Part shown: piece by piece, positions 42,871 through 54,219 of the stretch
How positions within the stretch are numbered: the stretch's first letter is position 1
Layout of the letters: each line of letters opens with the position of its first letter
Source: Myotis daubentonii
Taxonomy: Eukaryota; Chordata; Mammalia; Chiroptera; Vespertilionidae
DNA length: 64,000 bases
Direction: 5' to 3'
Assembly: GCF_963259705.1 (NCBI RefSeq)
Contig: NC_081844.1
Coordinates: forward strand, 105,798,671-105,862,670
Program-made: the position numbers and the translations under genes
Notes under the pieces: generated by a model
The model's input: only the letters and a program-made list of their open reading frames with translations
Database searches by the model: none
Told to the model about the DNA's origin: nothing

Positions 42871-44365
42871 TCAGGGTTCCCGATCACAAGTCATGTGGTA
42901 ATCACCCGGAACATGCTGGAAGGCTATGAGCGGCTGGTGGAATTGGCACCGGTGGTGCTGAAGCTGGGAAATGGCCAGAAAGCGAGGCCTTGCTGAGGGT
43001 TAAGCGGCAGGGCCTTAGCAAGGTCACGGGACAGGAAGGCCAGCAACCCACGGCGGCCTGCAGGGCGGCAGCCTCCTCCCAGCCCCAGTCACTCACTCCA
43101 GGGCCCAGGGCCCAGAGGGAACCCTGGTCGCCTCACCTGGATGATGGGCCCACCCCCTGGTTGAGGCTGGAGCGGAGAGAGAACTAGCTGTTTGCAGCTC
43201 CGTGCAGGAGGCAGGTGACACCCCCTCCCGGGCTACGCACAGCGACCGGAGAGTGGGTCTCCACGGGGAATCGAGGTGCTGTGAGAAGGCAGGCTGGCTG
43301 CTGACTACCCCCGACCCACAAACGCTCGCGGCAGGTACTACCCTGTGAATCCCGGAGAGAGCAAGATGCTTCTGGAGGGGACCCGAGCGGGGCTGGGTGG
43401 CAGGGAGGGAAGGGGATGTGGGTTTCTGCCAGCTCCGTGCCCCGGGTAAGGGGAGCTGAGAAGGCAGCGCCCGCGCCTCTGCTGATCTGCCCGGGCGACC
43501 TGTCTGAGCTGCTGCTCTGAGCGGGGGGGGGGGGGGGGGGGGCCGACAACAGAGCCAACCTAGGACACAGCCAGAGCGAGAGCAGGCACGTGGCAAGCAC
43601 AGGACGAGCCAGCTCTGGTGACGGCAGAGCCGGGGCCCAGAGAGGCGGCCAGGCTGCTCCCCAATGCCGGGCCCCACGGCTGAGCCGCAGGGGTGAGCAT
43701 GCCAGCCACGAGGGCTGGGAAGTCCACGGCTCTTCAGACAGGGGCCCGACCCCTGCTAAGGGGGCTGAACCTGGGCTTTCCCGGGGCTTCCCGGGTTAAT
43801 AACACACTGTTATTAATGACCCTGAGAGACGGGAGTACGTAATTCTCTCCCGGCACCAGGATGCTCGGCACCTGAAACTCTCCCAGCGCAACACTCAGCT
43901 CTGTCCTCCAAGCTCCTCCAGAGACCTGAGCGGCTTACCTATTTCCCAGCCCCGAGCTTTCCATCCCCCCACTCCGGCGGCGGAAATGTCAGAGGACCCC
44001 CGAGGGCCGCCAAGGGCCGCCACCCTCCGGAAAGGAAGTCTGGCTCAGGGAAAACACTCGAGACGGAGCAGACAAGCGCATCTCTCTCTCTTTTCTCTGG
44101 AAGACGACTTTCCGCAGTTAGCCACACGATCCGTTTTCTAGACGAGAAAATAATGGCTTGGGTGCAGCGATGTGGAGGCCGAGCATGTGTCACTGGTCGG
44201 CTCCGCGGCCTGTGCTGCGACCTCTCCTACACAGAGCCCTCGGGCACACGCCTCAAACACGACACAACACACGCAGGGGTTGCTCTGCCTCTTGTTGTCT
44301 CCAGACTCCCAGGTCCCGTGGCCTCTCTGTTTGCTCCCAGTGGCACACAGTGCGGATGGTGCCAC
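42871..44365. other. unassigned GC-rich stretch
   Basis: G run at 43520-43542. A perfect inverted repeat TTAATAACA-CAC-TGTTATTAA lies at 43796-43816. Overlapping GC-driven frames of 70-190 codons without recognisable domains. Confidence 0.4.
43519..43542 (+). repeat. G run
   Basis: More than 20 consecutive G bases. Confidence 0.95.
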
Positions 44366-44367
44366 TT

Positions 44368-44500
44368 CCTTGCTTGAAACCCCTTATTGACTTCCCATGA
44401 CCTTCAGGAGCCTCTTAGCACAATTTGCAAAGTCTCTTGGGACCCTGGCTCCTGCCCATAAGGCCAGCCTTTCTGCCTTTCCTGTCCCACAGGCCGTCTA
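44368..44500 (+). repeat. L2 fragment
   Basis: CTTATTGACTTCCCATGACC, CCTCTTAGCACAATTTGC and CCCTGGCTCCTGCCC follow the L2 3' region (TGGCTTCCCACTGCC ... CTGGCCCCTGCC). Confidence 0.7.
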
Positions 44501-45184
44501 CCCCACGCTGCTCTCTCATCCGTTCGCCGTTCATCCATCCCCTGAGCGCGATGGGGCAGCCCTCCAAACCTGGTGCTCTGTCTGCTGCTAGGGACCCATC
44601 GGCGGGGCACAGGGCAAAGGAGACCCTGCTCTTAAAAAGCGTTATGTCCTAAGAGCAAAGGAAATGACACTGAGGGAAGGAAGAACTAGGCGCCTTTCAG
44701 ACCATGAAAAGCCCCACAAGGAAAATGCAAGAGGGCGGAGGGCTAGAGAGGACGGGGAAGGGACTGGGTGTCTTTCGATCGGGTGGTCATGGACGGCAGC
44801 GATACCCGAGTGGAGAACCGGCCCTTCCAAATGACTGGGAATTCCGTGAACAGTCAGATGCTTGGGCCACCTTCGTGCATGCGCACAGGCTGCCGCCTCC
44901 GCCCAGCTGCCCCCACCCCCATTCCCCTTCTGCCTTTAAGGCTGGCTCAGTGCCACCTCCACAGGAAGCTGCTCCCAATCTGCCCAGATGCCCATAGCCC
45001 GCTCCAGCGTAACGCCCGCTCCACTGCGTCACACCTATCCGTCCCCATCCCCGGGACACCCAGCATCAAGAGAGGGGGGCCAGACGTCGCCCCTGCCTCG
45101 TGGGAGAACCGGGGAAAAGGGAAAACTGGAGGGGATTGGAGGGACCAGTGGGGTCTGAGCTTGGTGAACATCAACGATTTTTCC
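44501..45184. other. unassigned stretch
   Basis: No recognised element. Confidence 0.4.
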
Positions 45185-45360
45185 AGCATTTTTTGTCTGA
45201 TTAAATCCCAAAGGATGTTTTTTTCCTCCAGTTCCTTTCCCCCTCCAACTCCTTTTTCCTTTAACTTTTAAGCCATATGGTTCTGATTCATTTATACTTA
45301 ACTAATTACAACATTGGTTTTGTAAGAGCTGTTTGATGTCCGTGAGCCTTCGGAGCCCTT
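45185..45360 (+). other. non-coding segment similar to 28605-28790 (copy 2)
   Basis: See copy 1. The shared core lies at 45273-45342; the flanks are pyrimidine-rich and less similar. Confidence 0.6.
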
Positions 45361-45845
45361 TCATACGATTTTCTAACCCTTTTCCCTGTGAAACCCGAAG
45401 CCCTTCGCCAGCCGTGAACAGCGGCCAGTGCCAGAAGGTTACGGTTTGGTCTTAGTTTGGTCACAGGGACCAGGCCTTGCGGTTACAAGGCCTCGGAATT
45501 TGGCAAAATGTGTTTTTTGACTCCCAGTGAAATTCTTAAAAGGTTCTGAGAAAAATAATGAGGAGAGAACACGTCCATAAGACAAGCAGCTCTTAAAAAG
45601 CAAGGCCCTTCCCTTCAGAGGAGCCCTCCTGCGGCCACGCTTCCTCCAGCCCGCCCCCGGGGACCGCGGCTGGCGTCTGATGGCTCAATAAAGTCCAGAG
45701 GCCTTTGCAGACCCTGCCCTGCCTCTTAGGCTCTTAGAAAGTGACACTTGTGTAAACAGGTAGGATTTTATGGGGATGCCTGTGTTCTGGCCAAGTTGGC
45801 CGCCAAGCAGCTCTATTTTTGTTCCTTGGAAGACCAAAGGAACTC
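45361..45845. other. unassigned stretch
   Basis: No recognised element; no exon. Confidence 0.4.
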
Positions 45846-45847
45846 AA

Positions 45848-45972
45848 GCCAGCTGAGGGCCCACTGTGTGCTGGACCCACTGTGTGCCAGGCGCTCTGCC
45901 AGGCCAAGGGCGAACAAGGATGAGAAAAGCGCAGTCCTTGCTCTCAAGGAGGTTAGAGTCTAATCTTCCCAT
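45848..45972 (-). repeat. L2 fragment
   Basis: CCACTGTGTGCCAGGCGCTC, then TCCTTGCTCTCAAGGAGGTT and AGAGTCTAATC. A CCACTGTGTGCTGGACC / CCACTGTGTGCCAGGCG near-duplication occurs at its start. Confidence 0.8.
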
Positions 45973-46049
45973 AATGTGCAACAGCAACGAGCACCCATTG
46001 ACCAGGGGGAGGACACTGGGTTTCCAGAACATAGTTCATTTAGTATCTG

Positions 46050-46190
46050 TGGTGACTTCGGAGGTTGGTGCTCTTCATAGATTCCACGAGCACACGAGGA
46101 AAGTGAGTCTCCGAGTATTGAAGTGACCAGGTTGGTGAAGCCGTAGAATTGGGATTGGAACCCAAGTCTCTGACCTCAAAGACCACAGTC
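46050..46190 (-). repeat. MIR fragment
   Basis: GAGGAAAGTGAGTCTCCGAG ... GATTGGAACCCAAGTCTCTG. Confidence 0.6.
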
Positions 46191-46302
46191 CGTGGAACAT
46201 GGAAAGACGCCGATGAGCAGGCCCAGGGACTAGGCCACAGACATCATTGTAAAGGCCAAAGAATAAGGCCTGGGTAGCCTGGGAGGCAGAGACATGAGCA
46301 GG

Positions 46303-46492
46303 TATTGTTGAACACCTACTGTGCGCTAGGCACTACAACCCCAGGAGGTCAGCCCTATTCACAGCGCAGTGAATGGATGAGGAAGCTGAGGCTCAGATTG
46401 GAGATGTCACTTACCCAAGACCACCAGAGGAATGCAGAGTTTAGGCCTGTTCCCTCTGACTCGGAGGTTCTCTCCATCACACCCTTACAGAT
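46303..46492 (-). repeat. MIR SINE
   Basis: GAACACCTACTGTGCGCTAGG, GATGAGGAAGCTGAGGCTC and CACTTACCCAAGACCACC. Confidence 0.9.
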
Positions 46493-46975
46493 GTGATAAC
46501 ATCTCTTCTCCCCCCGCCTCCCCCCCCCCCCCCAGTTCATTATAAAATCACCATCTCCTGCATTCAGCTAAAATCTACGTAAAGTGGGATGGTTCAGATA
46601 AAATCCAGAGAAAGCCTATGTAAGACAATTTAAATAAATGCTAAACGGGGAAAGGAGCTTGGCCCTGAGAGCGAGATGAAATAATGGAAACCGGATTGGG
46701 AATGATTAACAATGGGAAAGATGTCTGAAATGCAATCACCCCGAGTGGTAAATGTGCAAAGTTCTCAGCAAGCGCGCAAGGCGGGAGCAGACAGTGGCCA
46801 AACCTGGGCGGTAGCCAAGCAAGTAGAAAAGCGAAACCGTGAGACCAAAATGTACGGAGGTTGGTCGAGAGAGAAAGGAGTTGGCAGGTGGGTGACAATG
46901 TGCAGTTTCTTTTAAAAAGGAAGAGAAGAAAGGAATCGCTCTGCAGAGGTCTGCCAAGGCCCGGCCCATTTTTAA
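46493..46975. other. unassigned, includes poly-C run
   Basis: C run at 46507-46535. 46545-46750 is AT-richer and non-repetitive (candidate conserved DNA, untested). Confidence 0.35.
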
Positions 46976-46977
46976 AT

Positions 46978-47152
46978 GGGTTTATCTCATTTAGCACATT
47001 TTCTCATTCCATCTTTTCGGGGGCCTTCGAAAATTGGCTCGAGTCTCATCCACAGTTTAAAGAGGGGAGAATAAAAGCTCAGAGACATAACATGACTTTC
47101 CCAAGGTCATTGACTTGGAAAGCATTAACTGGATTGTGTGCTTGTGCTGCCT
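46978..47152 (-). repeat. MIR SINE (decayed)
   Basis: AAAGCTCAGAGACATAACATG and CTTTCCCAAGGTCATTGAC. Confidence 0.7.
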
Positions 47153-47339
47153 AAAAACCAGACGGCTTCTCATTGGTCCTCAAAGAAGCCATAAACATCG
47201 TACCAGGACCTGTAAGAATCTGACATCTCTGACACATCGTAAAATGCTTACCCCATCACCCTGAATGTTCTAGTCACAAGTTATTTTTAGTTCCTGGGAT
47301 ACACTGTCTTATTTCCCATTTGGAGCCTTCAGATAAGCT

Positions 47340-47600
47340 GTTATGCCCCCAAGCATGTCCTTCCTCCAGCTCTTGATTCATCGGCATCCTTTGATTGCTC
47401 AAGCGTTAACTCAAATGACTTCTCCCCCGAGGAGCCTTCTTTGACTGCACAGTCCACAACCGGGCCTTCCCATTGCTCTCTCAGACAACACCCCGTCTCT
47501 TAGCACAGACTGTGTTAGTCGTATATTAGAGTGTTTTCTTGTCTATTGTCCATCTCCACACCTAGGCCATACGCTCCAGGAGAGCTGACTTATTAGTCTG
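47340..47600 (+). repeat. L2 fragment
   Basis: CTCAAATGACTTCTCCCCCG, GAGCCTTCTTTGACTGCAC, TTCTTGTCTATTGTCCATC and CATACGCTCCAGGAGAG follow the L2 3' end. Confidence 0.85.
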
Positions 47601-48143
47601 AACCCTAACATGAAACACCCCTTACCATGACTCAATGCTCCTTCAGGATAGATTCCAATAGAGCCTTTCTCAAGGAGCCACCACCTCCAGGCCTGCCCAC
47701 TCACAGCCCCTCCTGAAGAGGAGCCACCAGCAGGTCACATGACGCCAGGACTGACTGGAAACCGGATGAATAGCAGACCTTCATACGACCCCAGGCAGGG
47801 CCGTCAGGACCTGGGATAGAATCAGACCTGAGACTCCACCCTGAGGGTATCGTGAAAGGATGAGCTGGCCCATCCTCTTCCTCCTTCAAGACTTCCCAGG
47901 GAGAACTGAAGCCGAAAGGATGTCATGTGCTGAAGCTGGGCCTTGATGGGGCACCTGCTGTGGAGATCTGAAGCAGCAGAACTCATGGGAAGTGACTGAA
48001 ACTAAACCAGCGCTGCCACAAGAGGAGAGACACGAGAGCCTCAGTCCCCAGGGCTGCCTCGCTCCTGCCTGAGCTGCGATCCCAGTGCCCACCAAGGGGA
48101 GTCTTCAATGACTAACAGTTATATCAACTAACAGTTACATCAA
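47601..48143. other. unassigned stretch
   Basis: No recognised element. Confidence 0.4.
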
Positions 48144-48157
48144 AAAAGTAATCTCCA

Positions 48158-48242
48158 CGGCAGCCAATTAATGCTTCTCTCATCATTGATGTTTCTCTCT
48201 TTCCCCCTTGCTCTCTGAAATCAATAAAAAATATATTTTTTT
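48158..48242 (+). mobile_element. severely 5'-truncated Ves SINE
   Basis: Only the last 85 bases (GCAGCCAATTAATGCTTCTC to AATCAATAAAAAATATAT), yet flanked by a perfect 14-bp duplication AAAAGTAATCTCCA (48144-48157 / 48243-48256). The truncation therefore happened at insertion. Confidence 0.92.
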
Positions 48243-48256
48243 AAAAGTAATCTCCA

Positions 48257-49134
48257 AGACAAAGTTATATATCCAAAATCTGTGTGAGCTTATCCTGAGA
48301 GGGCGGGGGCGTCAACATCCTGCAGACATTAGCCACTGTGGAATTTTTTCAGGAAAGAGATGCTGAACATTGTGCTAGACTCATGGCCTCCCTGACCTCT
48401 GCCTGGGCAGCAGGTGTATCAGTCATAACTCCTCCCATCACAGGAGACAAAAACCCAACTCACATTGGCTTTGGGGACGGATGGACGCAGGCGCTCAAGG
48501 GTGCCTGGTCACCTCTCAGGCCTGCTTCCCTCTGCTGCAGCTCCTTTCTCAGACAGGCTTTCACATTCAGGGAGCCCAGCAGCCTGACTTACCTCCCTAC
48601 CAGCGGAGGAGAAGTTTGTCTTCCCTAAGAGTTCCACAGAAGTCCCAGGATTGAGGACCACTAGGTGACTTGGGCACTTGGCCTTGAACTTTGGCCTGAT
48701 AGAAGGAATGCTCTGATTGATGGAGACCAGACCATGTGACCATTCCTACCATGTGGGTGGGAGGATGAAGGAAAGAGTCAGTCTCTCCAAACTCATGGAC
48801 TAAGAGCGGTGTTGAGATAGTTCCCTCAAAGAAAAAAAGAAGAGGGGAGGGAGCAGAGGCGGCAAGGACTCCAGACACCACGTAAGAGCACAATGCACTC
48901 GAGGCAGAGGCTCCAGCGCAGAAGTCCCCAAGCTTCTCCTCCGAGAGGGTTGGCCGATCACTAGAGGAAAGTTGTGGCAACTGGACCCGCACAGTAGCTG
49001 CTCCTAGGCCTGGTCCTCGGGACACAGCTGCTTCGCCCCAGAGCACATGCATTTGAGGAACGTGGACTCCTTCTTGAGAAGCATCTGAGTCAAGCGAAGG
49101 GGCAGAGTCTTCTAGACAAGACAGAGTCTAGGCT
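48257..49134. other. mostly unassigned; old repeat at left
   Basis: 48410-48660 resembles the unnamed repeat at 36480-36740 (CAAAAACCCAACTCACATTGG, GACAGGCTTTCACATTCAGG). The rest is unassigned. Confidence 0.35.
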
Positions 49135-49136
49135 GG

Positions 49137-49330
49137 AGGTTCTGCTCTTTGCTCTGTCACCTCACAAATGGGCGACCTTGAGCAAATCCTCTTCCCTCTC
49201 TGCGCTTCCGTCTCCTAAGCTATGAAATGTCAATAAGAGACCCACCTTGCAGGTGTGCTATGCGTATTCAAATTAGTTAATGCGGGTAGACAACTCAGGG
49301 CAATGCCTAGTAGAACGTGACACTCAAGAG
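49137..49330 (+). repeat. MIR SINE
   Basis: GGCGACCTTGAGCAAATCCTC, CCGTCTCCTAAGCTATGAA, GTATTCAAATTAGTTAATGC and GGCAATGCCTAGTAGAACG. Confidence 0.88.
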
Positions 49331-49425
49331 ATGGTGATGGTGACGGTGATGACGGTGGTGATGGTGGTGGTGGTGGTGATGATGATGATGGAGGAGGAAA
49401 AGAAGACAGAGGAGGAAGAGGAGAC
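49331..49425. repeat. (GGT/GAT)n then GA-rich repeat
   Basis: GATGGTGATGGTGACGGTG-type triplet repeat running into GAGGAGGAAAAGAAG. Confidence 0.93.
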
Positions 49426-49539
49426 AATGATACTGTTAGGGATGGACTCCAGTCTTCAGATTCTCACTGTTGGGAAGGACCTTTGAAAGACACCTGGGCC
49501 ATCAATTCCTGTGACCTGCACCAAGATGCTAAGAGATAG

Positions 49540-49680
49540 AACTGGACTGAGCCCAAGTTGGGGAAACTGAGGCTCAGAAGGAGGAAGAGCTTGCCCTTGG
49601 TCTCCCAGCCAAAGAAGTGGCGGAGATGGGCATGAAACCCAAGTCGGTCAGCTCTGAGCCTGGACCCTCTACCAGAGCCT
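49540..49680 (-). repeat. MIR-like fragment
   Basis: GGGGAAACTGAGGCTCAGAAGG and GGGCATGAAACCCAAGTCGG. Confidence 0.7.
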
Positions 49681-50736
49681 CTGCCTCCCAGCACACGGAC
49701 GAGCGCCTCCAGTCTCACAGGACGTCCGTGGCGCCTGCAAATGAGCGTGCCCATGACTTTGTGACTTTGCCCTGTGCATTGGGAAAGGGGCCATGGCATA
49801 TAGGAACCTCATCTCTTTTTCTTTGGACTTCTTTCTACCATCGTGAGCACCAGACAAAAGAAAAGCTTCTATTGTAAAAGGGAAAAAAAGAACACAAATT
49901 ATAAGAGCCACCCATATTTCAAAAGCAATTTCACATCTTCCCTGAAATTCCTCTCCGTGCAAACATTCACAGATAAGAACAAAGCTACGCACTAAAGGAA
50001 AGTAGGCCAGCTCTGCCTGCTCCCCGCAGATGGCGCGGGGCAGTCACGCACATCCATTTCAGTCTTGGCCATCGCCTTATTCATTAGTGTTGGCCCATGA
50101 GCTGTTTAAAGAAGTGTCTTCTTACCATGAAAAGAACAAAGTCAAAGTAAAAACATCTTTGGACACATTTTTGAAGAGCTGAAAAGAACCCAGTAGAGCC
50201 AGAAGCCGTGCCAGCACATCACCGGTTCTTTGTGAAATTCAAGTTTACAACAGACACATACGCTGTGGCAGCTTATATATAATGTCTCCTTGGGCCTAGA
50301 AAGAAATGGACTTAAGCACAGCCTGTTGGACGTGTTTGCACGTGGATGCTTTCTGGATTTCCATCAGCACTAACAGCACTGAGCACTGCTTTAGATTAGC
50401 CAGACAATTAATGGCATTGTCTAGACATGACCCACACTTTACATCGCGCCATGGCAGCCGCGGTTGGTTGCTTAGGCAACAGCTATTCCCTCCCCACTCT
50501 TGCTTCCCAGTGAAGTCTCGTTCCAATAACAGACGTTGGAAACGGTAGAGACAGCATACAGAGTGCTGACCAATACCATGGCAGGAGCGCTCGCTGAGGG
50601 ACGCCTCGATAAAAAGAAACGGGGGCACGCGGGGCAGCCTGGCGCCTCCTGCTGTGCATGGTAGCCTGGGAGGGTGTGATGTCTGGAGCTGCCACAGCCA
50701 TTTTGCAACCACAAAGCGACAGGCCTAAGGACAAAA
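49681..50736. other. unassigned stretch
   Basis: No recognised element; no exon. Confidence 0.4.
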
Positions 50737-50756
50737 AACAACAACAACAACAACAG
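50737..50756. repeat. (AAC)n microsatellite
   Basis: Six to seven AAC units. Confidence 0.95.
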
Positions 50757-50803
50757 GCTAAGGGTGGTAAAGCTGAAGGAGGATGGAAAGATGCCGGCTT
50801 TTT

Positions 50804-51024
50804 AAAAAAATATATTTTATTGATTTTTTTTTTTACAGAGAGGAAGGGAGAGGGATAGAGAGTTAGAAACATCGATGAGAGAGAAGCATCGATCAGCTGC
50901 CTCCTGCACCGCCCCCACTGGGGATGTGCCCGCAACCCAGGCACATGTCCTTGACCGGAATCGAACCTGGGACCCTTCAGTCCCCAGGCCAACGCTCTAT
51001 CCAGTGAGCCAAACTGGCTAGGGC
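50804..51024 (-). mobile_element. Ves SINE (subfamily A)
   Basis: Antisense copy ending GCCAAACTGGCTAGGGC. A 16-bp duplication AAGATGCYGGCTTTTT (one mismatch) lies at 50788-50803 and 51025-51040. Confidence 0.97.
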
Positions 51025-51284
51025 AAGATGCTGGCTTTTTGATGACTAGGCAGAGCCAGGAACCCACCTCAGCAACCCACTTCTGAGACATCTCCCATGT
51101 AGGAGAACAAAAGCATTTGGGAGATAAGACTTTGTATGTTCCACCTCTGGGTTCTATGAAAGACCTTCGTTTGAAGTGGGAGTCTGTTTATTTCAGCCTC
51201 GCCATGATCCCAGGACGCTGGTGGCCCTGCTGGGGCCGAACTCCATCCCCGACTTGTTGCTGCGCCCTGCTGCCTCCAAAGAAC

Positions 51285-52050
51285 CATAACTAATATGTAT
51301 TGAGCATTTCTAAGTGCCAGGCACTCCTCTTTAACACTTCACTTGTGCTGTATTTAAACCTCACAACAATGGGGTTTCCTAATCGGGGGGAGGACTGAAA
51401 GGAGTTTTTAGGGTGAAATAGGTAGGTTTAGGAAATTTTTTAAAAATTAAAGGGTCCATGAAAAAAGCACAGGGCTACCGAACTGCAAAAGGGTACACTT
51501 CCATAAGACAAGGGAGTTGGGTGAGGCAGAAGTTATATTTCCATAAGATAAGGGAGCTGGGGGCAGCAAAAGGTCTATATTTACAAAATAAAGAAGGAGG
51601 GGAAAAGCCCAAAGGGAATGGGAGAACAATAAGGGAGAAGAAGGAGGGAACTTCACGTACTTCACGTGAGGCTTAAGCTCCGGAGTTGCTATAGTGACCA
51701 ACCTGAGGGAATAGTGACCCATCAGAGAGGACATCCAGGCACAAAGATCTGCAGCCTTTATAAACCGTAGGGAAAAGGGACACAGTGGGACTCTTCCCCC
51801 TCCCCACGTGGGAGTCTGTACTTGTTCTTCAGTAAATTTCTACCTTTACTATAAAAAAAAACAAACACAAACTCACAACAATCCTATAGGATGGGTCCTA
51901 TTTCTAATCCCCCTTTTCCAGAAGAGGAAACTGAGGCCCAGAAACTTTAAGTTACTTGCCCAAAACCACACAGTAAGCATGTGACCGAGCCAGGAGTTGA
52001 ACTCCAGAGTTCAAGCTGTAACCACGTAGCTCTACTATCTCACCCTCCTA
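51285..52050 (-). repeat. MIR SINE split by a retroposed sequence
   Basis: Left part: TATTGAGCATTTCTAAGTGC and CCAGGCACTCCTC up to CTCACAACAAT (51370). It resumes at 51872 with the same CTCACAACAAT, then CCCTTTTCCAGAAGAGGAAA and CTTGCCCAAAACCACACAG. Confidence 0.9.
51371..51871 (+). mobile_element. retroposed endogenous-retrovirus transcript end (U3-R-polyA)
   Basis: A 501-bp insertion between perfect 11-bp duplications CTCACAACAAT (51360-51370 / 51872-51882). It ends in an A-rich tail (ATAAAAAAAAACAAACACAAA split over 51851-51871). It does not have TG...CA ends, so it is not an integrated LTR. The right half has LTR features: TATA-like TTTATAAACC near 51755, then GGGACTCTTCCCCC, GTGGGAGTCTGTACTTG and a polyA-signal variant CAGTAAATTTC just before the tail. 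The left half has imperfect direct repeats (TTCCATAAGAYAAGGGAG) as in U3 regions. Interpretation: 3' end of an LTR-driven mRNA copied by L1. Confidence 0.65.
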
Positions 52051-52229
52051 TTCCTTCTGCCCTTCCCACCACCTAGTGGACTGACAGAGTATCCAAATGT
52101 TTTCAGTGGGGCAGATGCTTGGGCCACGAACTGTCTGAGAAATCCAAGAAGGCCTCCTGGAAGGGTTGTGATTAGAGTAAAAGTATGTAAAGATAAGTTA
52201 GAATTGCCGAACAAACAGAATGGAGAGGG

Positions 52230-52700
52230 AGGCTGTACTAGTCAGATTTCACAGTTCCAAGTACAGGTGCTGACTTGGGCTTTTTTTAAATAGAAAAAGA
52301 ATTCATTAAATGCTAGGAGCACAAAGAACTGCCGGGAGGAATGAAGAACCACATTCTAGGCAACACAGCCAGCAGCACTGCCCTAAGTCATATCACAGAA
52401 CTGGTCGAAGGAGGACCTCACAACCTTCACCCCCTCCTCCCCCCCACCAGCACCACAGCTCCCAACACCAGCCCAGAGGGTTTGTCCAGGCCCCTTCTAC
52501 TCTGCTTCAACAGCTCCTAAGGCCAAGGTCAGGCCAAGTGCATCTGATTGGCAGAGCCTGGGTCCCCTGTGATGCCCTAGCTGCAAGGGAGGCGGGGAAA
52601 GTAGGCCTTGGTGGTCTCAGCTCCTATTCTGCAGGGTGGGCTCTGCAACTACCAAGACTCATAGGAAGAGCACTCAGACACTGGATGGCCAAAGACAAGG
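52230..52700. repeat. probable old interspersed repeat, family not assigned
   Basis: TACTAGTCAGATTTCACAG ... GAATTCATTAAATGC ... GATTGGCAGAGCCTGGGTCC reads like a common old mammalian repeat. It overlaps the left half of a 344-codon open frame, which weakens any coding claim. Confidence 0.35.
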
Positions 52701-54219
52701 TCGAGCGTCCACTGCAGGAAGCCCTGAAGGCAAAAGGAACAGTTATGCAAAGGCACGGGCAGCATGTGCGCGTCTTGGCTCAGAGCAAGGAGAGGCCACC
52801 GCGTTCCTTGGAGTATATATTTAGCACTGCATTGTGCCTCCTGAATTGCTGTTTGGACAGCTTGCCTTTGCATTTCAGTGTCTTCGGTCTGCAAGGGCAG
52901 AGTCAGTTCTTGACAGGCCTCAGAACACCTGGAGGGGTGCCAAGTGTTCCAGAGAGACTCGCGGCTGTTGACGAGGAGGAGGAGGTGAGAATGGTAAGAG
53001 GACAGAGTCACTGTGCAGGACCCTTTTGTCCAAGGCCCAACTCCCCGGGGAAGCAAACTCACAAAGGGCCCCAGCCTCCGCGGAAGGTCATCCTCTTGCA
53101 TAAAAACTGCCCTTTCGGAAGGCACCAGAGTCCTGCCAAGAAAAGTTCTCCTTCAAGGGCCGGCTCCCAGCCGTCCAGTCCTTTCACCCCAAAGCCTTCG
53201 CCACTGGCACTGAGGGGCAGGGGCCGACGTCTTCTCCAGCTCCCTCTCCCTCTCCCTGCCATCGGCGACCTGGGCCTGGCTTCACCTTTCAGATCCTGGC
53301 TGGAAATCCTGCCCCAGGCTCTGGTCCAAATACAGCCAAATTGAACTCATGTCAGACAGTAGCCTGAACATAGCCAGAGCACGAGTTTTCTGCTGGAAAC
53401 ATGTGAGGCTTCCCCAGCCAGGACAGTGACCCGTCCTGTCTCCACTCTCTCTCCCCGCCTGGGGGAGCAGCAGCCGTGGGACCGCAGATGCCCAGCCCCC
53501 AGCAGCACTGCCTGGCTCTAGGGGTGTCCCTGGCAGGCCTTGTGGGGCCCTGGCAGCATGCCCGGGAGATCCAGGAAGACGCGAGACCGGCGACCCCTGG
53601 CCACTCAGAGACTGGTCTTTCCCCAGAGAGACTGGACAGGCGCCTTCCCGGGCGCCACGCGGGAAAGACCCGCTGGGAGTCACTCTGCGTTGGGGGGAAA
53701 TGTGCTAAAGAGCAGCATGGCCCTCGTCACTCCTTCTGCCCCCCAGGCCCTGTGTCACACTCACTGGCAGGAAGATTAGCCAAAGCTGAGGCCTCTGGTG
53801 GCTGGGGTTCCGTGGAGGGAGCTGGGACAAAGATGGCCTAACCCCCCCCCCCCCCCCGGCGGCCTCAACACACCCCCAGCGTTGGCTCCTGTAGCTCCCC
53901 TCCGGGCCCAGCATTCCGCTAAGGGGCTGACCCTGGCCCTGCTGTCCTGCCTTCGGCCTTTCCTCACGCTGGGCCCACCCCCCGAAGGTATGTCCCTGCT
54001 AACCCTGCACGCCACATCCTGTCTATGACCAGCTGTCCGGGAAGCCTCCTTCGTCCCCACAGTGAGAAGGGATCACGGCATTTTGAAGACATATTTCCCC
54101 TTAATTTCTATCATAAATGTTACACTTCATCCTTCCTAATGGGCAGTGACTTTTCCAAGCTCTCCATTCCTTTCGAAACCCTCCGTGCCGAGCACGGGGC
54201 CGGCCCCAGCACGCGGCCA
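52701..54219. other. unassigned GC-rich stretch
   Basis: Contains the right part of the 344-codon plus-strand frame that spans 52310-53344, rich in P, S, Q and R with no domain. A C run lies at 53843-53859. No splice-supported exon. Confidence 0.4.

Noticed and set aside
43093..43677. 194-codon minus-strand open frame
   Set aside because: Proline/serine-rich translation that includes a poly-G/C run; competing frames overlap it.
50483..51091. 202-codon minus-strand open frame
   Set aside because: Its middle is the sense translation of a Ves SINE, not a gene.
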